Shown piece by piece: positions 30,193 through 44,898 of a stretch of 64,000 nucleotides of DNA. The notes under the pieces were generated by a model, which did no database searches, was not told the origin of the DNA, and worked only from the letters and a program-made list of their open reading frames with translations. Positions within the stretch are counted from its first letter, which is position 1; each line of letters begins with the position of its first letter. The DNA comes from Marinobacter salarius (GTDB lineage: Bacteria > Pseudomonadota > Gammaproteobacteria > Pseudomonadales > Oleiphilaceae). The translations under genes were made by a program, and so were the position numbers. The DNA is taken from positions 806,001 through 870,000 of the forward strand of contig CP007152.1 in NCBI GenBank assembly GCA_000831005.1, in the 5' to 3' direction.

Positions 30193-31784
30193 AGGTAAGA
30201 CGAGATCTCAATAACCACACCCCTTGTTTTCAAGCTTTGGTAGCTTTTTTTAGGATCGTCATCCCTGATCACACGCAGGTCATCCTCCAGATACACCGGC
30301 GCTGGTTCTTCTTTTGTCCGAGAATGATTCTTCGGTGGTGAGGCGGCCGGCGCCCTCTCTCCCAAGTCATTTATATGAGCTACCAACGCGAATAAGTCAT
30401 CATCTGGCCGCTCCGCCAGAGCCTGCTCTGCAACAGCGGGGGCGATGTCCTCTCCAATTCCCATCTGGACCAGAATCGTGATCAGGCTGTCCTGCTTGGA
30501 ACCGTTAGACGCCGTCTGCCTTTCCTGATCAAATGACTCAAGAGGGGCTACAGGCTGCAAAGAGCTTTGGGCCCGGATAGACTCCCTTGGCACATCCAGA
30601 TCATCGTATTGGAGAATCGTTGCCTCACGCCCGGTTCGCAACGCGGCAATCATTGGATGAATCATGGCAAGTTCTTCTTGATAGACCTTGGTTACAAGGC
30701 TCCGATCAACCACTTCCCTGCTAGCAGCGATAGCCCGCGCTTGGCTGAGGTAAAAAAGTGCAACTGCGATGTGGGCTATCCCCTGCGTATACTCCCAGAA
30801 TAGATCCATCATTTCTTGATTTAGAGGGGTTGCATGCTCAAACCACTGCAGCTTCCAGAGCCGTTTGAAAAACCGCTCCCACTCTCCATCAGCGCCCTCA
30901 TTCTCAGCCCGTGCAAACCGTTCCCAATCCAGACTACCAAATTGCGCTGCTCGCCTTGCCGACCGCATGGTTGGCTGGAAAAGCTCCAAAGCCTTCGGCG
31001 TTCCGATGAAAAGAACCGGAACTTTAATGACATTGGTCAGCGTTACGAAGAAATTAAGCATCTTCGCCGCCCCGCCCGAGCGAGATTTCTCCAAGTGCTG
31101 AATCTCATCAATAACAAGAACGCCAACCGAATGTAACGCTGACACGCGGGCGATATCGCCAAGCATGGACTCCGCAGAGGATCGGCTTTTTACATAGAGC
31201 GCCTGGTAATCGGTACCCAGCGCATCATCGACGGCCCGGAAAAAATTGGTGCACAGATTCTTTACCGACCCATCATGAGGGCACTCCACTTTCAGCCAGA
31301 CCAATTGGGCATGCTGGTATTCTGGATGATAAATCGCTTGCGGGTAGGTTTTCAGGATTGCCTCTACCGCCGTGGATTTTCCGGTACCGGAACACCCGAT
31401 AATGGAACTTACCAGGGCTTCATTTCCGGCATTTCGAACGATCGCATTGAAATCGTTATGGGCAACGTCATCCAAGTTTCGGTGATAATCCGGCGCGGCA
31501 ATATTTCGACTCAGATAGCCACGACGGATCATTCCAGAAATCATTTGCTCTAATTGAAGGTGAGATTTCGTTGGGTACAGGAACTGATCAAGAATCCTCA
31601 TCATTGCATGTCGCCGGATATGGGCTGGCAATGCCTTTTCAGCCTCGTCGACTTTTGGGAAACGAGCCAGCATCCTCGCTGTATCCTGCGGCGAATTAAT
31701 AGGTGGCAGGGCATTAATTAATGGCTGTCCTTCGTATTCCCGGATTTCTGCTTCCCGATATTGTGCCCGTGGCAGTTTAATCAT
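30189..31784 (-). CDS. tnsC: Tn7-like transposition regulator TnsC (AAA+ ATPase)
   Basis: ATP-dependent adaptor linking target selection to the TnsA/TnsB transposase. Walker A GCSGTGKST and Walker B VLVIDEIQH are intact, with a sensor-like LFIGTPKALELF further on. The N-terminal region (QYREAEIREYEGQPLINALPPI) resembles TnsC. Length is about 531 residues against roughly 555 in Tn7. ATG 31784 has GGAGG 6 nt before it and overlaps the tnsB stop, so an open frame extending to 32039 is rejected. The stop abuts IS-like repeats, so the C-terminus may be slightly altered. Confidence 0.92.
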   Translation of the reverse strand: MIKLPRAQYREAEIREYEGQPLINALPPINSPQDTARMLARFPKVDEAEKALPAHIRRHAMMRILDQFLYPTKSHLQLEQMISGMIRRGYLSRNIAAPDYHRNLDDVAHNDFNAIVRNAGNEALVSSIIGCSGTGKSTAVEAILKTYPQAIYHPEYQHAQLVWLKVECPHDGSVKNLCTNFFRAVDDALGTDYQALYVKSRSSAESMLGDIARVSALHSVGVLVIDEIQHLEKSRSGGAAKMLNFFVTLTNVIKVPVLFIGTPKALELFQPTMRSARRAAQFGSLDWERFARAENEGADGEWERFFKRLWKLQWFEHATPLNQEMMDLFWEYTQGIAHIAVALFYLSQARAIAASREVVDRSLVTKVYQEELAMIHPMIAALRTGREATILQYDDLDVPRESIRAQSSLQPVAPLESFDQERQTASNGSKQDSLITILVQMGIGEDIAPAVAEQALAERPDDDLFALVAHINDLGERAPAASPPKNHSRTKEEPAPVYLEDDLRVIRDDDPKKSYQSLKTRGVVIEISSYL

Positions 31785-33857
31785 CGTCATCCTCCAGGAA
31801 GGCATCCATATCCGGGTAATCGAGGCTCTCGTTTGATTGGGTCTTATTAGAGCGGAACGGCACGACATCCGCTGGACGGTCACGCTTCGATTGTTTCCTG
31901 GATTTAATTCCGCTGCGATTTCGCTCAGCTTCTTTTTCTGTGGCGCGATTCTGCCGTATACCCCGAAGTCGCTCAGAGTCAGCAAGGGATAGTTTGCTGG
32001 CTTTCTGCCGCTTCTTCGCGTTAGAAACAATCTCCTCAACCGCGGATAGGGCGTCCGGCTTCTGATAATCCTCCTCTTGTTTGGCAGTGGCTTTGGTACG
32101 ATTAATTTCTTTCACTATTCCAGCGGCCTCCACGAAGCTCATGCCTTTGTATCGCCGGCTTCGGTCCGAAAGCTCACATACCCAGTAGTTTTCGAATGCA
32201 GAGCCAGGTCTCAGGTAAACAGTGTCAGTCCGTCGCGGGTCAAAAGCGATTTCAACTCTTGAAGGGCGGTTTTGGCGGATACGGTCGAACCAGCCTTGGG
32301 CCAACGCCTCCTGACAGGTGTACACAAGTCCTTTGAAGGTGATGCCAACCTGTGACACCGTTCCACTCTCATAGGGCAGGAGATTAATGCGTGCCAAGTC
32401 TTCGTCACAGGAGCGAAGTCGGCCGGTGCGGTTTTGAATTCCCCAGTTCCAGAGTTCCCGGGGCACTGCGGGCAAGTCAGCCGGCATATCAGGCGCGAAA
32501 TCATAACCTTCAACAACATGCTGGGTGTTGTAGATGATGACCAGATTAATCAACATTTGCGTGAAGTCAGAGAGGTTCAGTTCCGCATCCAGCTCGTAGC
32601 GCTTTCCGGCACGCTTTTTCCCATTTACAGGCTCAACTACCCCGCCAACATAGGGCCGAAACTTACTTTGAATAGTGTTGAAGAATCGCTCACAGATTGC
32701 TTTGTCATCACCGCGATAGGCGCGTGAATTGCTCAATTGAATATTGAATCTGTTAACCAAGACATCCGCTTGTTTGTAAAGAAGCTCCCCGCGGTCAGCC
32801 ATGATGGACGCGGGAAGGCCGAAGCTTGGCCAGTCTTCTTTACTGATAGCTATTCCATAACCCTGGCAGTACGTTGTTTTATCGCTGAAGGCGTTGCTAA
32901 GCGCCACCATCGCAGCAACCCATGAGGGATTTTCGAGGCCCACATACATACCCACAACCATCCGGCTAAATACATCTTTGACAAAGTACAAAACCGGACG
33001 GCCAATGATGAGAGCAGGATCGTCCTCTGCCACTAAGTAGAGATCCGCTATGGTCGCGTCTATTTCATAACGGGCCCCCGGGCCGAAATTGAGATTGCCT
33101 GACGTGCTGGTCAACGCCCGTTTATCTTTTTGATAGATGCGGCTTGGAGTCCGCGTCCTTACCACATCAGATTTCTGTAATTCGTTTCATAAAAGTACCG
33201 GAATTGCCTCATCGTGGGCATACTTTTCTCTGTTGCAGAGGGGTTGCGCGCTTTGAAAAGCCCGACAGCCTTGTCTTTTGCAGCAGCCAAAGGGACCTTT
33301 TCGTTGGTCAGATAAAAGCCATCAAGTGCCATGCGAAAGAGCTCCGCAACTTCCGCTGTTACAGGCACCCCCACTCCTGGAGTAATCGTACGTTTTGGGC
33401 CAACCTTTTGCTCCACCTCACGTCTAGGGCGGCCTTTGGCCCCACATTTGTGATAATCCGGTGCCAGGGCATTGGGGGCCATTCCCCTTTGCCAGTATCG
33501 ACGAAGCTGTCGGGTGATATACAGCCTCGGCTTATCGGTAGATTTAAGGAGTTCCTTTATCAACCGATTTCGTTCGTTTTTAATCAAAAGCGATTGGTAG
33601 TGTTCCAACAATGGGCTGATCGTGGCCCAGGCTTCATCACGCCTTGCGGCGCCAACGCTGCCATCCTCGACACTCGGTATCGGGTAGGGGTCGGAAATAG
33701 AGTCATACCCAACCGAACGGAACTCTTCTTCTGACATTGGGAAAGGCCAGGCTTTGTCACTGTCGACGTCGATCAACATCAAATCTGAGAGGTGCTCCAG
33801 GACCACACGATATCGCTTGCCTGTCGAGGGATCTTGGAATACACGATTAAGAAGCAT
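31777..33857 (-). CDS. tnsB: Tn7-like DDE transposase TnsB (frameshifted once)
   Basis: Transposase subunit that binds the element ends and cuts and joins the 3' strands. The N-terminal DNA-binding part (MLLNRVFQDPSTGKRYRVVLEHLSD...) is in one frame; the catalytic core with the C-terminal basic tail is in another. The break near 33160 is repaired by one G (TGGTAAGG to TGGGTAAGG), giving about 694 residues against 702 in Tn7. The DDE residues fit Asp in YEIDATIADLY, Asp in MADRGELLYK and Glu in KAICERFFNTIQ. It overlaps tnsA by 11 nt and tnsC by 8 nt. Confidence 0.92.
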
Positions 33858-34662
33858 TGTTCACCTCGGTGGCGAACTCTGGCTCTCTGAGAGTCAGGTC
33901 TCCAAATTTCCAGCTGTGAAATGCGTTGTTCAGAGGTGCCTTTATGAAACGGTGGGCTACAGCGTATCGAAAGATACTCAAATGGAATCCGCGATCGACG
34001 TTATATTGGTCATCCAGCTTCGCACAAAGCCGTGTGATCTTGGTTCGCGGATGCGACTGAAGCCGATGGAAAAGATCCTGCACATCTGAATAATCCACCT
34101 CTTGATGTGCCGCCATATCCGGGGATAGATAGGGCTGGATCCACATAAGATTTTCCCGCATCCCATCTGTGACTTCCCTCTCTGTGAAAATCTTCCATTC
34201 CACATCACGAGTTTCCCAGTAGGTTTTTTCAATCTGGAGCTTCTCCATCACTCTCAGCTTAGATAGCTCCGACGACGATTTCACTGCAATCGCCAACCGA
34301 TGGCCCGATGAGAAGTCGACTAATAGGTCCGTTGAAACCACCGTTAAACCGCCATGCATCTGGGGATGACGGATTCCCAGTCGAGCACAGATATCGAGGG
34401 TATCGTCTATTCGCAGGGGGTATTGTTCTCGTATATCCGTCGTTTGCTCGAACTGATCGAAAACCAGAAACGCCAGCAGTTCTATACCAGACAACAGATG
34501 ATGAATCCGACCCACCGAAGCACTGCGGATTCGAACACTCTCACCTGAACTGCTGAGCTCATGAACCTTGATGAAAGGTTCATAGTCTTTGCCTGATCCC
34601 TGGCCACGAGTTTTCAACGATTTCTCATGTTTTGGATCAAGCGGTTTGTTGGCATCTGTCAT
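33847..34662 (-). CDS. tnsA: Tn7-like endonuclease TnsA
   Basis: Restriction-enzyme-like subunit that cuts the 5' strands during cut-and-paste transposition. The catalytic triad fits Glu in SGIELLAFLVFD, Asp in STDLLVDF and Lys in AIAVKSSSEL, with the QYPL segment between the first two. A C-terminal winged helix follows (RTKITRLCAKLDDQYNV). Length is 271 residues against 273 in Tn7. It is the first gene of the operon. A stem-loop lies immediately before its start codon. Confidence 0.92.
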   Translation of the reverse strand: MTDANKPLDPKHEKSLKTRGQGSGKDYEPFIKVHELSSSGESVRIRSASVGRIHHLLSGIELLAFLVFDQFEQTTDIREQYPLRIDDTLDICARLGIRHPQMHGGLTVVSTDLLVDFSSGHRLAIAVKSSSELSKLRVMEKLQIEKTYWETRDVEWKIFTEREVTDGMRENLMWIQPYLSPDMAAHQEVDYSDVQDLFHRLQSHPRTKITRLCAKLDDQYNVDRGFHLSIFRYAVAHRFIKAPLNNAFHSWKFGDLTLREPEFATEVNNAS

Positions 34663-34668
34663 GAAAAG

Positions 34669-34697
34669 CCCCCTGCTATGTTGAGAATAGCAGGGGG
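34669..34697 (-). promoter_or_regulatory. Hairpin covering the tnsA ribosome-binding region
   Basis: CCCCCTGCTAT and its exact reverse complement form an 11 bp stem with a 7 nt loop. On the tnsA strand the distal arm ends AGGGGG, followed by CTTTTC and the ATG, so the G-rich arm is the only ribosome-binding candidate and would be locked in the stem. The glmS transcript runs toward tnsA, so the hairpin may block read-through expression as a terminator or translational lock. Confidence 0.65.
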
Positions 34698-34706
34698 CCT
34701 GTTTTG

Positions 34707-34770
34707 ATCAAACTTTAATGTAAACAATCAAACATTAATGTTATTTATCAAACTTTAATGTCCTCTGACA
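34707..34770. repeat. Right end of the Tn7-like element with TnsB-site-like repeats
   Basis: Three 15 bp repeats ATCAAACWTTAATGT start at 34707, 34727 and 34747, an exact 20 bp period. The last is followed by CCTCTGACA, so the element ends in ACA at 34770, i.e. 5'-TGTCAGAGG read inward. Tn7 and relatives have several TnsB sites of about 20-22 bp packed at the right end and TGT/ACA termini. The repeats are 1/15 divergent, and the tnsA promoter must lie within or next to them. Confidence 0.85.
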
Positions 34771-34794
34771 GGCGGACTTCGGGTTTGTAACGAA
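34771..34794. other. attTn7 insertion point downstream of glmS
   Basis: The 24 bp between the element end (34770) and the glmS stop codon (34795-34797) match the standard Tn7 insertion distance. The target duplication, if intact, would be GGCGG at 34771-34775. The partner copy at the left end was not found. Confidence 0.8.
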
Positions 34795-36627
34795 CTACTC
34801 CACCGTAACACTCTTCGCCAGGTTCCGCGGCTGATCCACATCAGTGCCCTTGAGCACCGCTACATGGTACGAGAGGAGCTGCAACGGCACGGTATAGACA
34901 ATCGGTGACGTGATCGGGTGTACCGATGGTAGCGGCATCACGTGGATGCCTTCCTGTGGCCGCACGTCCGCCGCCTTGTCGGCAAATACAAACAGCTCGC
35001 CGCCACGAGCACGAACTTCTTCCAGGTTGGACTTCAGTTTCTCCAACAGCTCGTTGTTGGGTGCCACGGTAACCACCGGCATCTCCCCATCCACCAGAGC
35101 AAGCGGGCCATGCTTGAGTTCACCGGCCGGGTAAGCTTCGGCGTGGATGTAGGAAATTTCCTTGAGTTTCAATGCGCCTTCCAGGGCCACCGGGAACATG
35201 GCACCCCGGCCCAGGAACAGGCTGTGGTTCTTGTCCATGAAGGACTTCGACATTTCCGCAATATCGGCGTCCAGTGCCAGCACCTGGTCGACCTGGCCGG
35301 GTAGCAGGCGGATCGCCTCAACAATGTCTGCTTCCCGCGACTCTTCCAGGCCATTGTGGCGAGCCAATGCCAGCGTGAAGATCAATAGCGCAGTAAGCTG
35401 GGTGGTAAACGCCTTGGTGGAGGCGACCCCGATCTCCGGGCCGGCCTGGGTCATGATCACTAGATCGGATTCCCGTACCAGGGAGCTTCCAGGCACGTTG
35501 CAGATCGCCATGGCGGCGCGGAAGCCAGCCTTTTTGGCCTGGCGCAATGCGGCCAGGGTATCGGCGGTTTCGCCGGACTGGGAGATGCACAGGAACAGGG
35601 TGTCCGGCTGAATCACGTGTTTGCGGTAGCGAAACTCGGAGGCCACTTCCACGGAACAGGGCACGCCCGCCAGTTCCTCTATCCAGTAGCGTGCGACCAT
35701 GCCGGCATGGTAACTGGTGCCACAGGCAATGATCTGTACATGGCGAACGTCCTCCAGCAGGTTGCCGGCCTGGGTACCAAGCGCCTGCTCCAGCACGCGG
35801 GTGTTGGTTACCCGGCCTTCCGTTGTGGCACGGATGACCCTCGGCTGCTCATGGATTTCCTTGAGCATGAAATGGCGGTACTCGCCTTTCTCGGCGGCGT
35901 CCTGGCTGTGTTCAAAACGGGTAACCGCACGTTCCACCGGCTGCTTGTTGCGATCGTGAATCTCAATGCGATCACGGCGGATATCAGCGATATCCCCTTC
36001 TTCCAGGAACATGAAACGGTCGGTAACCGGCAGCAACGCAAGCTGGTCGGAAGCGATAAAGTTCTCGCCGATGCCGACACCCATCACCAACGGACTGCCT
36101 TCGCGGCATACCACCATATGGTCAGGTTCGTCAGCATGAATCACTGCCAAGGCAAAGGCACCGCGTAAACGTTCAATGGCGGTGCTCACGGCCTCGTAAA
36201 GACTGTTGCTCAGGCGAAACTGCTTTTCGATGAGGTGCGCAACGACTTCGGTGTCCGTCTGGGAGGTAAACTCAAACCCCTCGGCTTTCAGTTCTTCCCG
36301 TAGTTCCTGATAGTTCTCGATAATGCCGTTGTGGACAATAGCCAGGCGATCACCAGACATATGCGGATGAGCATTGATCTGGGACGGCTCACCGTGGGTC
36401 GCCCAGCGGGTGTGGGCAATGCCGGCGGCTCCCTCAAGCCCGCTGCCGGTAATGGCATCGGCCAGGGCCGCAACCTTGCCCACTTCGCGGGCCCGGTTGA
36501 TGGCTTGTTTACCGTCAATTACGGCCATGCCGGCGGAGTCGTAGCCCCGATATTCCAGACGGCGCAGGCCTTCGAGAAGAATTCCCTGAACATCCCTTTC
36601 TGATACCGCCCCTACAATGCCACACAT
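34795..36627 (-). CDS. glmS: Glutamine-fructose-6-phosphate aminotransferase (isomerising)
   Basis: Makes glucosamine-6-phosphate for peptidoglycan and LPS. ATG 36627 gives MCGIVGA, with the catalytic N-terminal Cys (after Met removal) of the glutaminase domain; a longer open frame upstream is rejected. Two SIS domains follow ([40 protein letters not shown]), and the protein ends LAKSVTVE, the conserved end that TnsD recognises in DNA. Length is 610 residues and the frame is intact. It lies 34 nt downstream of glmU. The conserved 3' end makes it the attTn7 target. Confidence 0.97.
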   Translation of the reverse strand: MCGIVGAVSERDVQGILLEGLRRLEYRGYDSAGMAVIDGKQAINRAREVGKVAALADAITGSGLEGAAGIAHTRWATHGEPSQINAHPHMSGDRLAIVHNGIIENYQELREELKAEGFEFTSQTDTEVVAHLIEKQFRLSNSLYEAVSTAIERLRGAFALAVIHADEPDHMVVCREGSPLVMGVGIGENFIASDQLALLPVTDRFMFLEEGDIADIRRDRIEIHDRNKQPVERAVTRFEHSQDAAEKGEYRHFMLKEIHEQPRVIRATTEGRVTNTRVLEQALGTQAGNLLEDVRHVQIIACGTSYHAGMVARYWIEELAGVPCSVEVASEFRYRKHVIQPDTLFLCISQSGETADTLAALRQAKKAGFRAAMAICNVPGSSLVRESDLVIMTQAGPEIGVASTKAFTTQLTALLIFTLALARHNGLEESREADIVEAIRLLPGQVDQVLALDADIAEMSKSFMDKNHSLFLGRGAMFPVALEGALKLKEISYIHAEAYPAGELKHGPLALVDGEMPVVTVAPNNELLEKLKSNLEEVRARGGELFVFADKAADVRPQEGIHVMPLPSVHPITSPIVYTVPLQLLSYHVAVLKGTDVDQPRNLAKSVTVE

Positions 36628-36661
36628 GTCGCTGTCACCTGTCCGTTGTAAATCGTTTAAA

Positions 36662-38025
36662 TCACTTTTTCGTCGGCCGTTCCCAACCGGAGATATTGCG
36701 CTGGCGAGCTCGTGCGACCGCCAGCTCACTCTCCGCCACATCGCGGGTGATGGTAGAGCCCGCACCGACGGTAGACCCGGAAGCGATGCTGACCGGTGCC
36801 ACCAGTGAGGTGTTGGACCCCACAAACACGTCATCACCAATAACGGTTCTGGACTTGTTCACCCCATCATAATTACAGGTGATGGTTCCTGCACCCACAT
36901 TTACGTTACGGCCAAGTGAGGTATCACCAACGTAACTGAGGTGGTTGATCTTGCTGCCCTCACCGACATCGGCTTTTTTGGTTTCGACAAAGTTACCCAC
37001 CTTGGTCCTGGCCGCCAGTCGGGTACCCGGCCGGAGGCGTGCAAATGGCCCGATACTGGCGCCCGCACCCACGTCCGCACCGTCGATAACTGAGTGCGCT
37101 TCAATTTTTGCACCAGCTGCTACTTGGCTGTCCCGTATCACACAACCCGGCCCGATACTGACGCCATCCGCCAGGGAAACCTTGCCCTCAAACACAACGT
37201 TAACATCGATCAGCACATCCTGGCCCACAGACAACTCGCCACGCACATCCACACGAGCGGGGTCGGCCAGGGTTGCGCCCTCCGTCATTAAACGGTCCGC
37301 CTCCTGACGCTGCACCCAGCGCTCAAGTTCGGCGAGTTGAAGACGGTTGTTAACGCCCTGGACTTCGTATTCGCTGGCAGGCCGGGCAACGGCGATCTCC
37401 ACTCCGCGATCAGCCGCCATGGCAATGATGTCGGTCAGGTAGTATTCACCCTGAGCGTTGTGGTTGGAGAGCTGCGGCAGCCAGTCCTTCAAGTGACGCG
37501 CTGAGATCGCAGGATGCCGGTATTCACCTCCCGGATTTGCTTCTGGGCATCAGTGGCATCCTTCTGTTCCACAATCGCTCGCACCTTGCCGCTCTCATCC
37601 CGCAGGATGCGCCCGTAACCATCCGGTGTTTCCAGGTTCACGGTTAACAACGCGAGTGAACGATCACTTACTTGAGAAACCAGGTTTTCAAGCGTCTCAA
37701 CTTTGGTTAGCGGTACGTCGCCATAGAGAATTAACACCCGCGCCTCATCCGGCAGGGCCGGCAGGGCCTGAGCAACCGCGTGGCCCGTGCCCAGTTGCTG
37801 TTCCTGCAGTGCCCAGATGAGATCCTCTGCGGGAGTTATCTGCCGAACCTGGTCCGCACCATGCCCAATGACGCCATGGATACCGGACGCGCCCAATTGG
37901 CGGGCGGTATCAATAACGTGATGGAGCATGGGCTTGCCAGCCACCCGGTGGAGAACTTTCGGCAGCGACGATTTCATTCTTGAACCCTGGCCGGCGGCCA
38001 GAATCACAACGTGAAGGGGAGTCAT
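36662..38025 (-). CDS. glmU: Bifunctional GlmU, uridylyltransferase/acetyltransferase (frameshifted once)
   Basis: Makes UDP-GlcNAc from glucosamine-1-phosphate. The N-terminal nucleotidyltransferase has [18 protein letters not shown] and LYGDVPL. The C-terminal half is a left-handed beta-helix acetyltransferase (hexapeptide repeats, [34 protein letters not shown]). Near 37511 one G is missing (CTGCG for CTGGCG), and its restoration yields [19 protein letters not shown] across the join. Total is about 455 residues. ATG 38025 is chosen because it opens [12 protein letters not shown]. glmU and glmS form an operon after the ATP synthase genes. Confidence 0.94.
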
Positions 38026-38072
38026 ACGATTACCACGCTCCGGATCGGTAGCCAGTTTCAATGCCTGAATAC

Positions 38073-38138
38073 AAAAAAACCGCACCCTTGGTTGCCTGAC
38101 AACGTTTCGCTGTTCTCAGGCGACTCAGGATGCGGTTT
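38073..38138 (-). terminator. Rho-independent terminator after atpC
   Basis: On the minus strand an outer stem of AAACCGCA and TGCGGTTT encloses an inner arm pair (CTGAG, CAGG elements) and is followed by seven T. It lies about 30 nt past the atpC stop, so the ATP synthase transcript can end here, before glmU. Confidence 0.75.
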
Positions 38139-38167
38139 CGGTGATCGGCAGTCCCGAACAGAAATGC

Positions 38168-38590
38168 TTAACGCATCTTGTTGCGCAGCTGCTGGATGGT
38201 GCGAAGCTGGGCAACAGCTTCGGCCAACTCGGCAGCGGCACGGGAATACTCGAACTCACCCGTTTGGTTGGCGAGTGCCTTCTCAGCCTCACGCTGAGCT
38301 TCGATCGCCGCTGCTTCGTCCACATCCTTGGCACGGACAGCTGTGTCCGCGAGCAGCGTTACCAGATTCGGCTGAACTTCCAGATAACCACCAGACACGT
38401 AGAGGATCTCCTCCTCTCCGCCCTGCTTGATTATACGGATAGGACCCGGCTTAAGCTGGGTCAGCAGCGGCGTATGACCCGGGGCAATACCCAGGTCACC
38501 TTCAGAGCCCGCTGCGATCAGCATTTCAACCAATCCGGAATAGATCTTTGTTTCGGCACTTACCACGTCACAATGCACGGTCATACCCAT
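38168..38590 (-). CDS. atpC: ATP synthase F1 epsilon subunit
   Basis: Regulatory central-stalk subunit. The N-terminal beta-sandwich ([40 protein letters not shown]) and the C-terminal helical hairpin rich in Ala, Glu and Gln are typical. Length is 140 residues; ATG 38590 and an ATG two codons on are both possible. It is the last gene of the operon and is followed by a terminator. Confidence 0.96.
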   Translation of the reverse strand: MGMTVHCDVVSAETKIYSGLVEMLIAAGSEGDLGIAPGHTPLLTQLKPGPIRIIKQGGEEEILYVSGGYLEVQPNLVTLLADTAVRAKDVDEAAAIEAQREAEKALANQTGEFEYSRAAAELAEAVAQLRTIQQLRNKMR

Positions 38591-38637
38591 GTTGTTGCCT
38601 CTCTGATCGATCCGGAAACAAGCGCTTTAGGCTCAGA

Positions 38638-40084
<1,447 letters not shown>

Positions 40085-40947
40085 TCAGACCGAAGCCGCG
40101 CCGCTGACAATCTCCGAAATCTCTTGGGTGATGGCTGCCTGACGCGCCTTGTTGTACGCCAACTGAAGCTCGTCGATGATGCCACCGGCGTTATCAGTTG
40201 CGCTCTTCATGGCGATCATACGGGCGGCCTGTTCACATGCCAGATTTTCTACCACACCCTGGTACACCTGGGATTCAATGTAACGTGGCAGAAGGCCATC
40301 GAGGATCTGCCTGGCATCGGGCTCGTAGAGATAATCCCACTGGTTCTTGATCTCTTCCTCGTCTTCCCCCGGAGGCAGCGGCAGAATCTGCTCCACCTGC
40401 GGGGTCTGGGTCATGGTGTTCTCGAACTCGTTGCTGACCAGGTAAAGACGGTCGATCTTGCCTTCCGAGAACGCGTCCAGCATGACTTTGACGTTGCCGA
40501 TGAGTTTGTCAGAGCTCGGGCTGTCCCCCAGATGGGTCAGCGCCGCAACGACGTTACCGCCGTAGCTCCTGAAGAAAGAAGCACCTTTCTGCCGATGGCG
40601 CACAGATCAGCCTCTACCCCTTTCTCCTTCCACGCTCGCATGTCACGGACAAGCGCTTTGAACAGGTTGATGTTCAGACCACCGCACAGGCCTCGATCCG
40701 TAGACACCACCACATAGCCCACGCGCTTTACTTCACGCTCGACCATGAACGGGTGCTTGTACTGGACGTTCGCCTTGGCAATGTGCCCAATAACCTGACG
40801 CATCTTTTCCGCATAAGGGCGTGTCGCCTTCATGCGTTCCTGAGCCTTACGCATCTTGCTCGCCGCGACCATTTCCATGGCGCTGGTGATCTTCTGCGTG
40901 CTCTTGATGCTGGATATCTGGTTACGTATTTCTTTTCCGACGGCCAT
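40085..40947 (-). CDS. atpG: ATP synthase F1 gamma subunit (frameshifted once)
   Basis: Central shaft of F1. The N-terminus ([27 protein letters not shown]) and the C-terminus ([28 protein letters not shown]) are the conserved helices. The break near 40588 is repaired by one G (AAAGGTGC to AAAGGGTGC), giving [19 protein letters not shown]. Total length is about 288 residues, as usual. Confidence 0.95.
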
Positions 40948-41018
40948 AACTCACTGCCTTCTCAAGTTAGACACTCATTGCTCTAAAATCGGCCTGCAAC
41001 ACGTTGCAGGCCCATTCG

Positions 41019-42563
<1,545 letters not shown>

Positions 42564-42591
42564 GCCTTTATCCTCAAACCTTGTGCTGAAA

Positions 42592-43128
42592 TCAGGAGCC
42601 CAGAGCGTCGGCCAGTTTGGTCAGCTTTCCGCGTACAGATGCGTCAATCACCATGTCGCCGGTGCGTACAATCACACCACCGATCAAAGACTTGTCCATT
42701 GACGCTGCGAGTGACACTTGGCGCTCGAGTTTGGTCGACAGTGCCTGGGCGAGCTTCTGCTGTTGTTCGTCCGTCAGCTCATATGCCGAGGTGACTTCAA
42801 TATCAACAGTACGCTCAAAGTCAGCCCGGTACGTGTTGAAGAGCGCTGCAATTTCGGGCAGAAGACTCAACCGGCGATTGGCCGCCAGAATCATTAAGAA
42901 ATTGCGAACCGACTCTGTGACGTTGTCTCCAACGCACTCCAGAATCATGTCTGCCTTCTTCTGCTCTTCGGTGCCTGGACTGGCGAGAAGCTGTCGAATG
43001 TCTTCGTTGGCTGTAATCTGCCCGGCAACGGTTAGCACTTCAGACCATTCAGCCAGTTGCTTCTGGTCCTGAGCGGCCGAAAATGCTGCCTTTGCGTAAG
43101 GGCGGGCCAGCGTTCTCAGTTGTGCCAT
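42592..43128 (-). CDS. atpH: ATP synthase F1 delta subunit
   Basis: Peripheral-stalk cap that joins F1 to the b dimer. 178 residues starting [21 protein letters not shown]. The C-terminal OSCP region ([44 protein letters not shown]) is clear. It lies 15 nt after atpF and 28 nt before atpA. Confidence 0.97.
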   Translation of the reverse strand: MAQLRTLARPYAKAAFSAAQDQKQLAEWSEVLTVAGQITANEDIRQLLASPGTEEQKKADMILECVGDNVTESVRNFLMILAANRRLSLLPEIAALFNTYRADFERTVDIEVTSAYELTDEQQQKLAQALSTKLERQVSLAASMDKSLIGGVIVRTGDMVIDASVRGKLTKLADALGS

Positions 43129-43143
43129 GATGAACCTCGTCGT

Positions 43144-43614
43144 TTAGAGTTCTGCTGCCAGCTTGTCCAGCATCTCACTGTGCTTGTTGGCATCGACAGA
43201 GGTTTCCAGGATCTTCTCAGCACCAGCAACCGCGATGGCGGCAATTTCCGCACGCAACGCGTCACGAGCCTGATTGCGCTCCTGCTCAATTTCGGCCTTG
43301 GCCTGCTCAATCAGCTTCTGGCCTTCCTTGCGAGCATCGTCTTTCGATGCTTCCACAATCTGGGCCGCACGCTTGTTGGCCTGTTCGATCAGGCCAGCCG
43401 CTTGCTGCTTGGCTTCACGCAGTTCCTGAGCTGACTTTTCCTGAGCCAGTTCCAGATCGCGCGCAGCGCGGTCTGAGGCAGCCAGTCCGTCAGCGATCTT
43501 CTTTTGACGCTCCTGCAGTGCGGCCATAATCGGCGGCCACACATATTTCATGCAGAACACGACAAAGATAAAGAACGCGATGGCTTGACCAATCATCGTC
43601 AAATTAATGTTCAC
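43144..43614 (-). CDS. atpF: ATP synthase Fo b subunit
   Basis: Peripheral stalk of the proton channel sector. One N-terminal membrane helix ([20 protein letters not shown]) is followed by a long charged helix rich in Ala, Glu, Gln and Arg that forms the dimeric coiled coil. Length is 156 residues, as in E. coli. Confidence 0.97.
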   Translation of the reverse strand: MNINLTMIGQAIAFFIFVVFCMKYVWPPIMAALQERQKKIADGLAASDRAARDLELAQEKSAQELREAKQQAAGLIEQANKRAAQIVEASKDDARKEGQKLIEQAKAEIEQERNQARDALRAEIAAIAVAGAEKILETSVDANKHSEMLDKLAAEL

Positions 43615-43679
43615 GTCTTCACCTCTCGCCTGTTGTGTAAAGAATCATCAGACCGGGAAGTTCCCCGGCGGCGACTCGA

Positions 43680-43952
<273 letters not shown>

Positions 43953-44006
43953 TTAGGTTTTCAGTTTAAGGGTTTCGGTTTTCAAACTACGGTTTAATGG
44001 TTCCGA

Positions 44007-44888
<882 letters not shown>

Positions 44889-44898
44889 TCAGGTCCTG

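Larger units (their letters stand above)
30184..34770. mobile_element. Tn7-like element, right part (tnsABC plus right end)
   Basis: The element includes the right end, the lock hairpin, tnsA, tnsB, tnsC and a possible tnsD stub. tnsE, a full tnsD/tniQ and the left end are not visible. The right end faces glmS as in Tn7. Cargo would be expected leftward, where the IclR-controlled catabolic cluster lies, but the boundary there cannot be placed. Confidence 0.8.

Noticed and set aside
31777..33857. Two separate transposase genes instead of one tnsB
   Set aside because: The joined length (about 694 residues) and the domain order match one TnsB, and a single base repairs the join.
34707..34761. 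Regularly spaced short repeats could suggest a CRISPR array
   Set aside because: The repeats are 15 bp with only 5 bp between them, lie at a transposon end and have no cas genes nearby; they fit TnsB sites.
20554..34770. CRISPR-associated Tn7-like transposon
   Set aside because: No cas gene, CRISPR array or TniQ gene is visible in the window.
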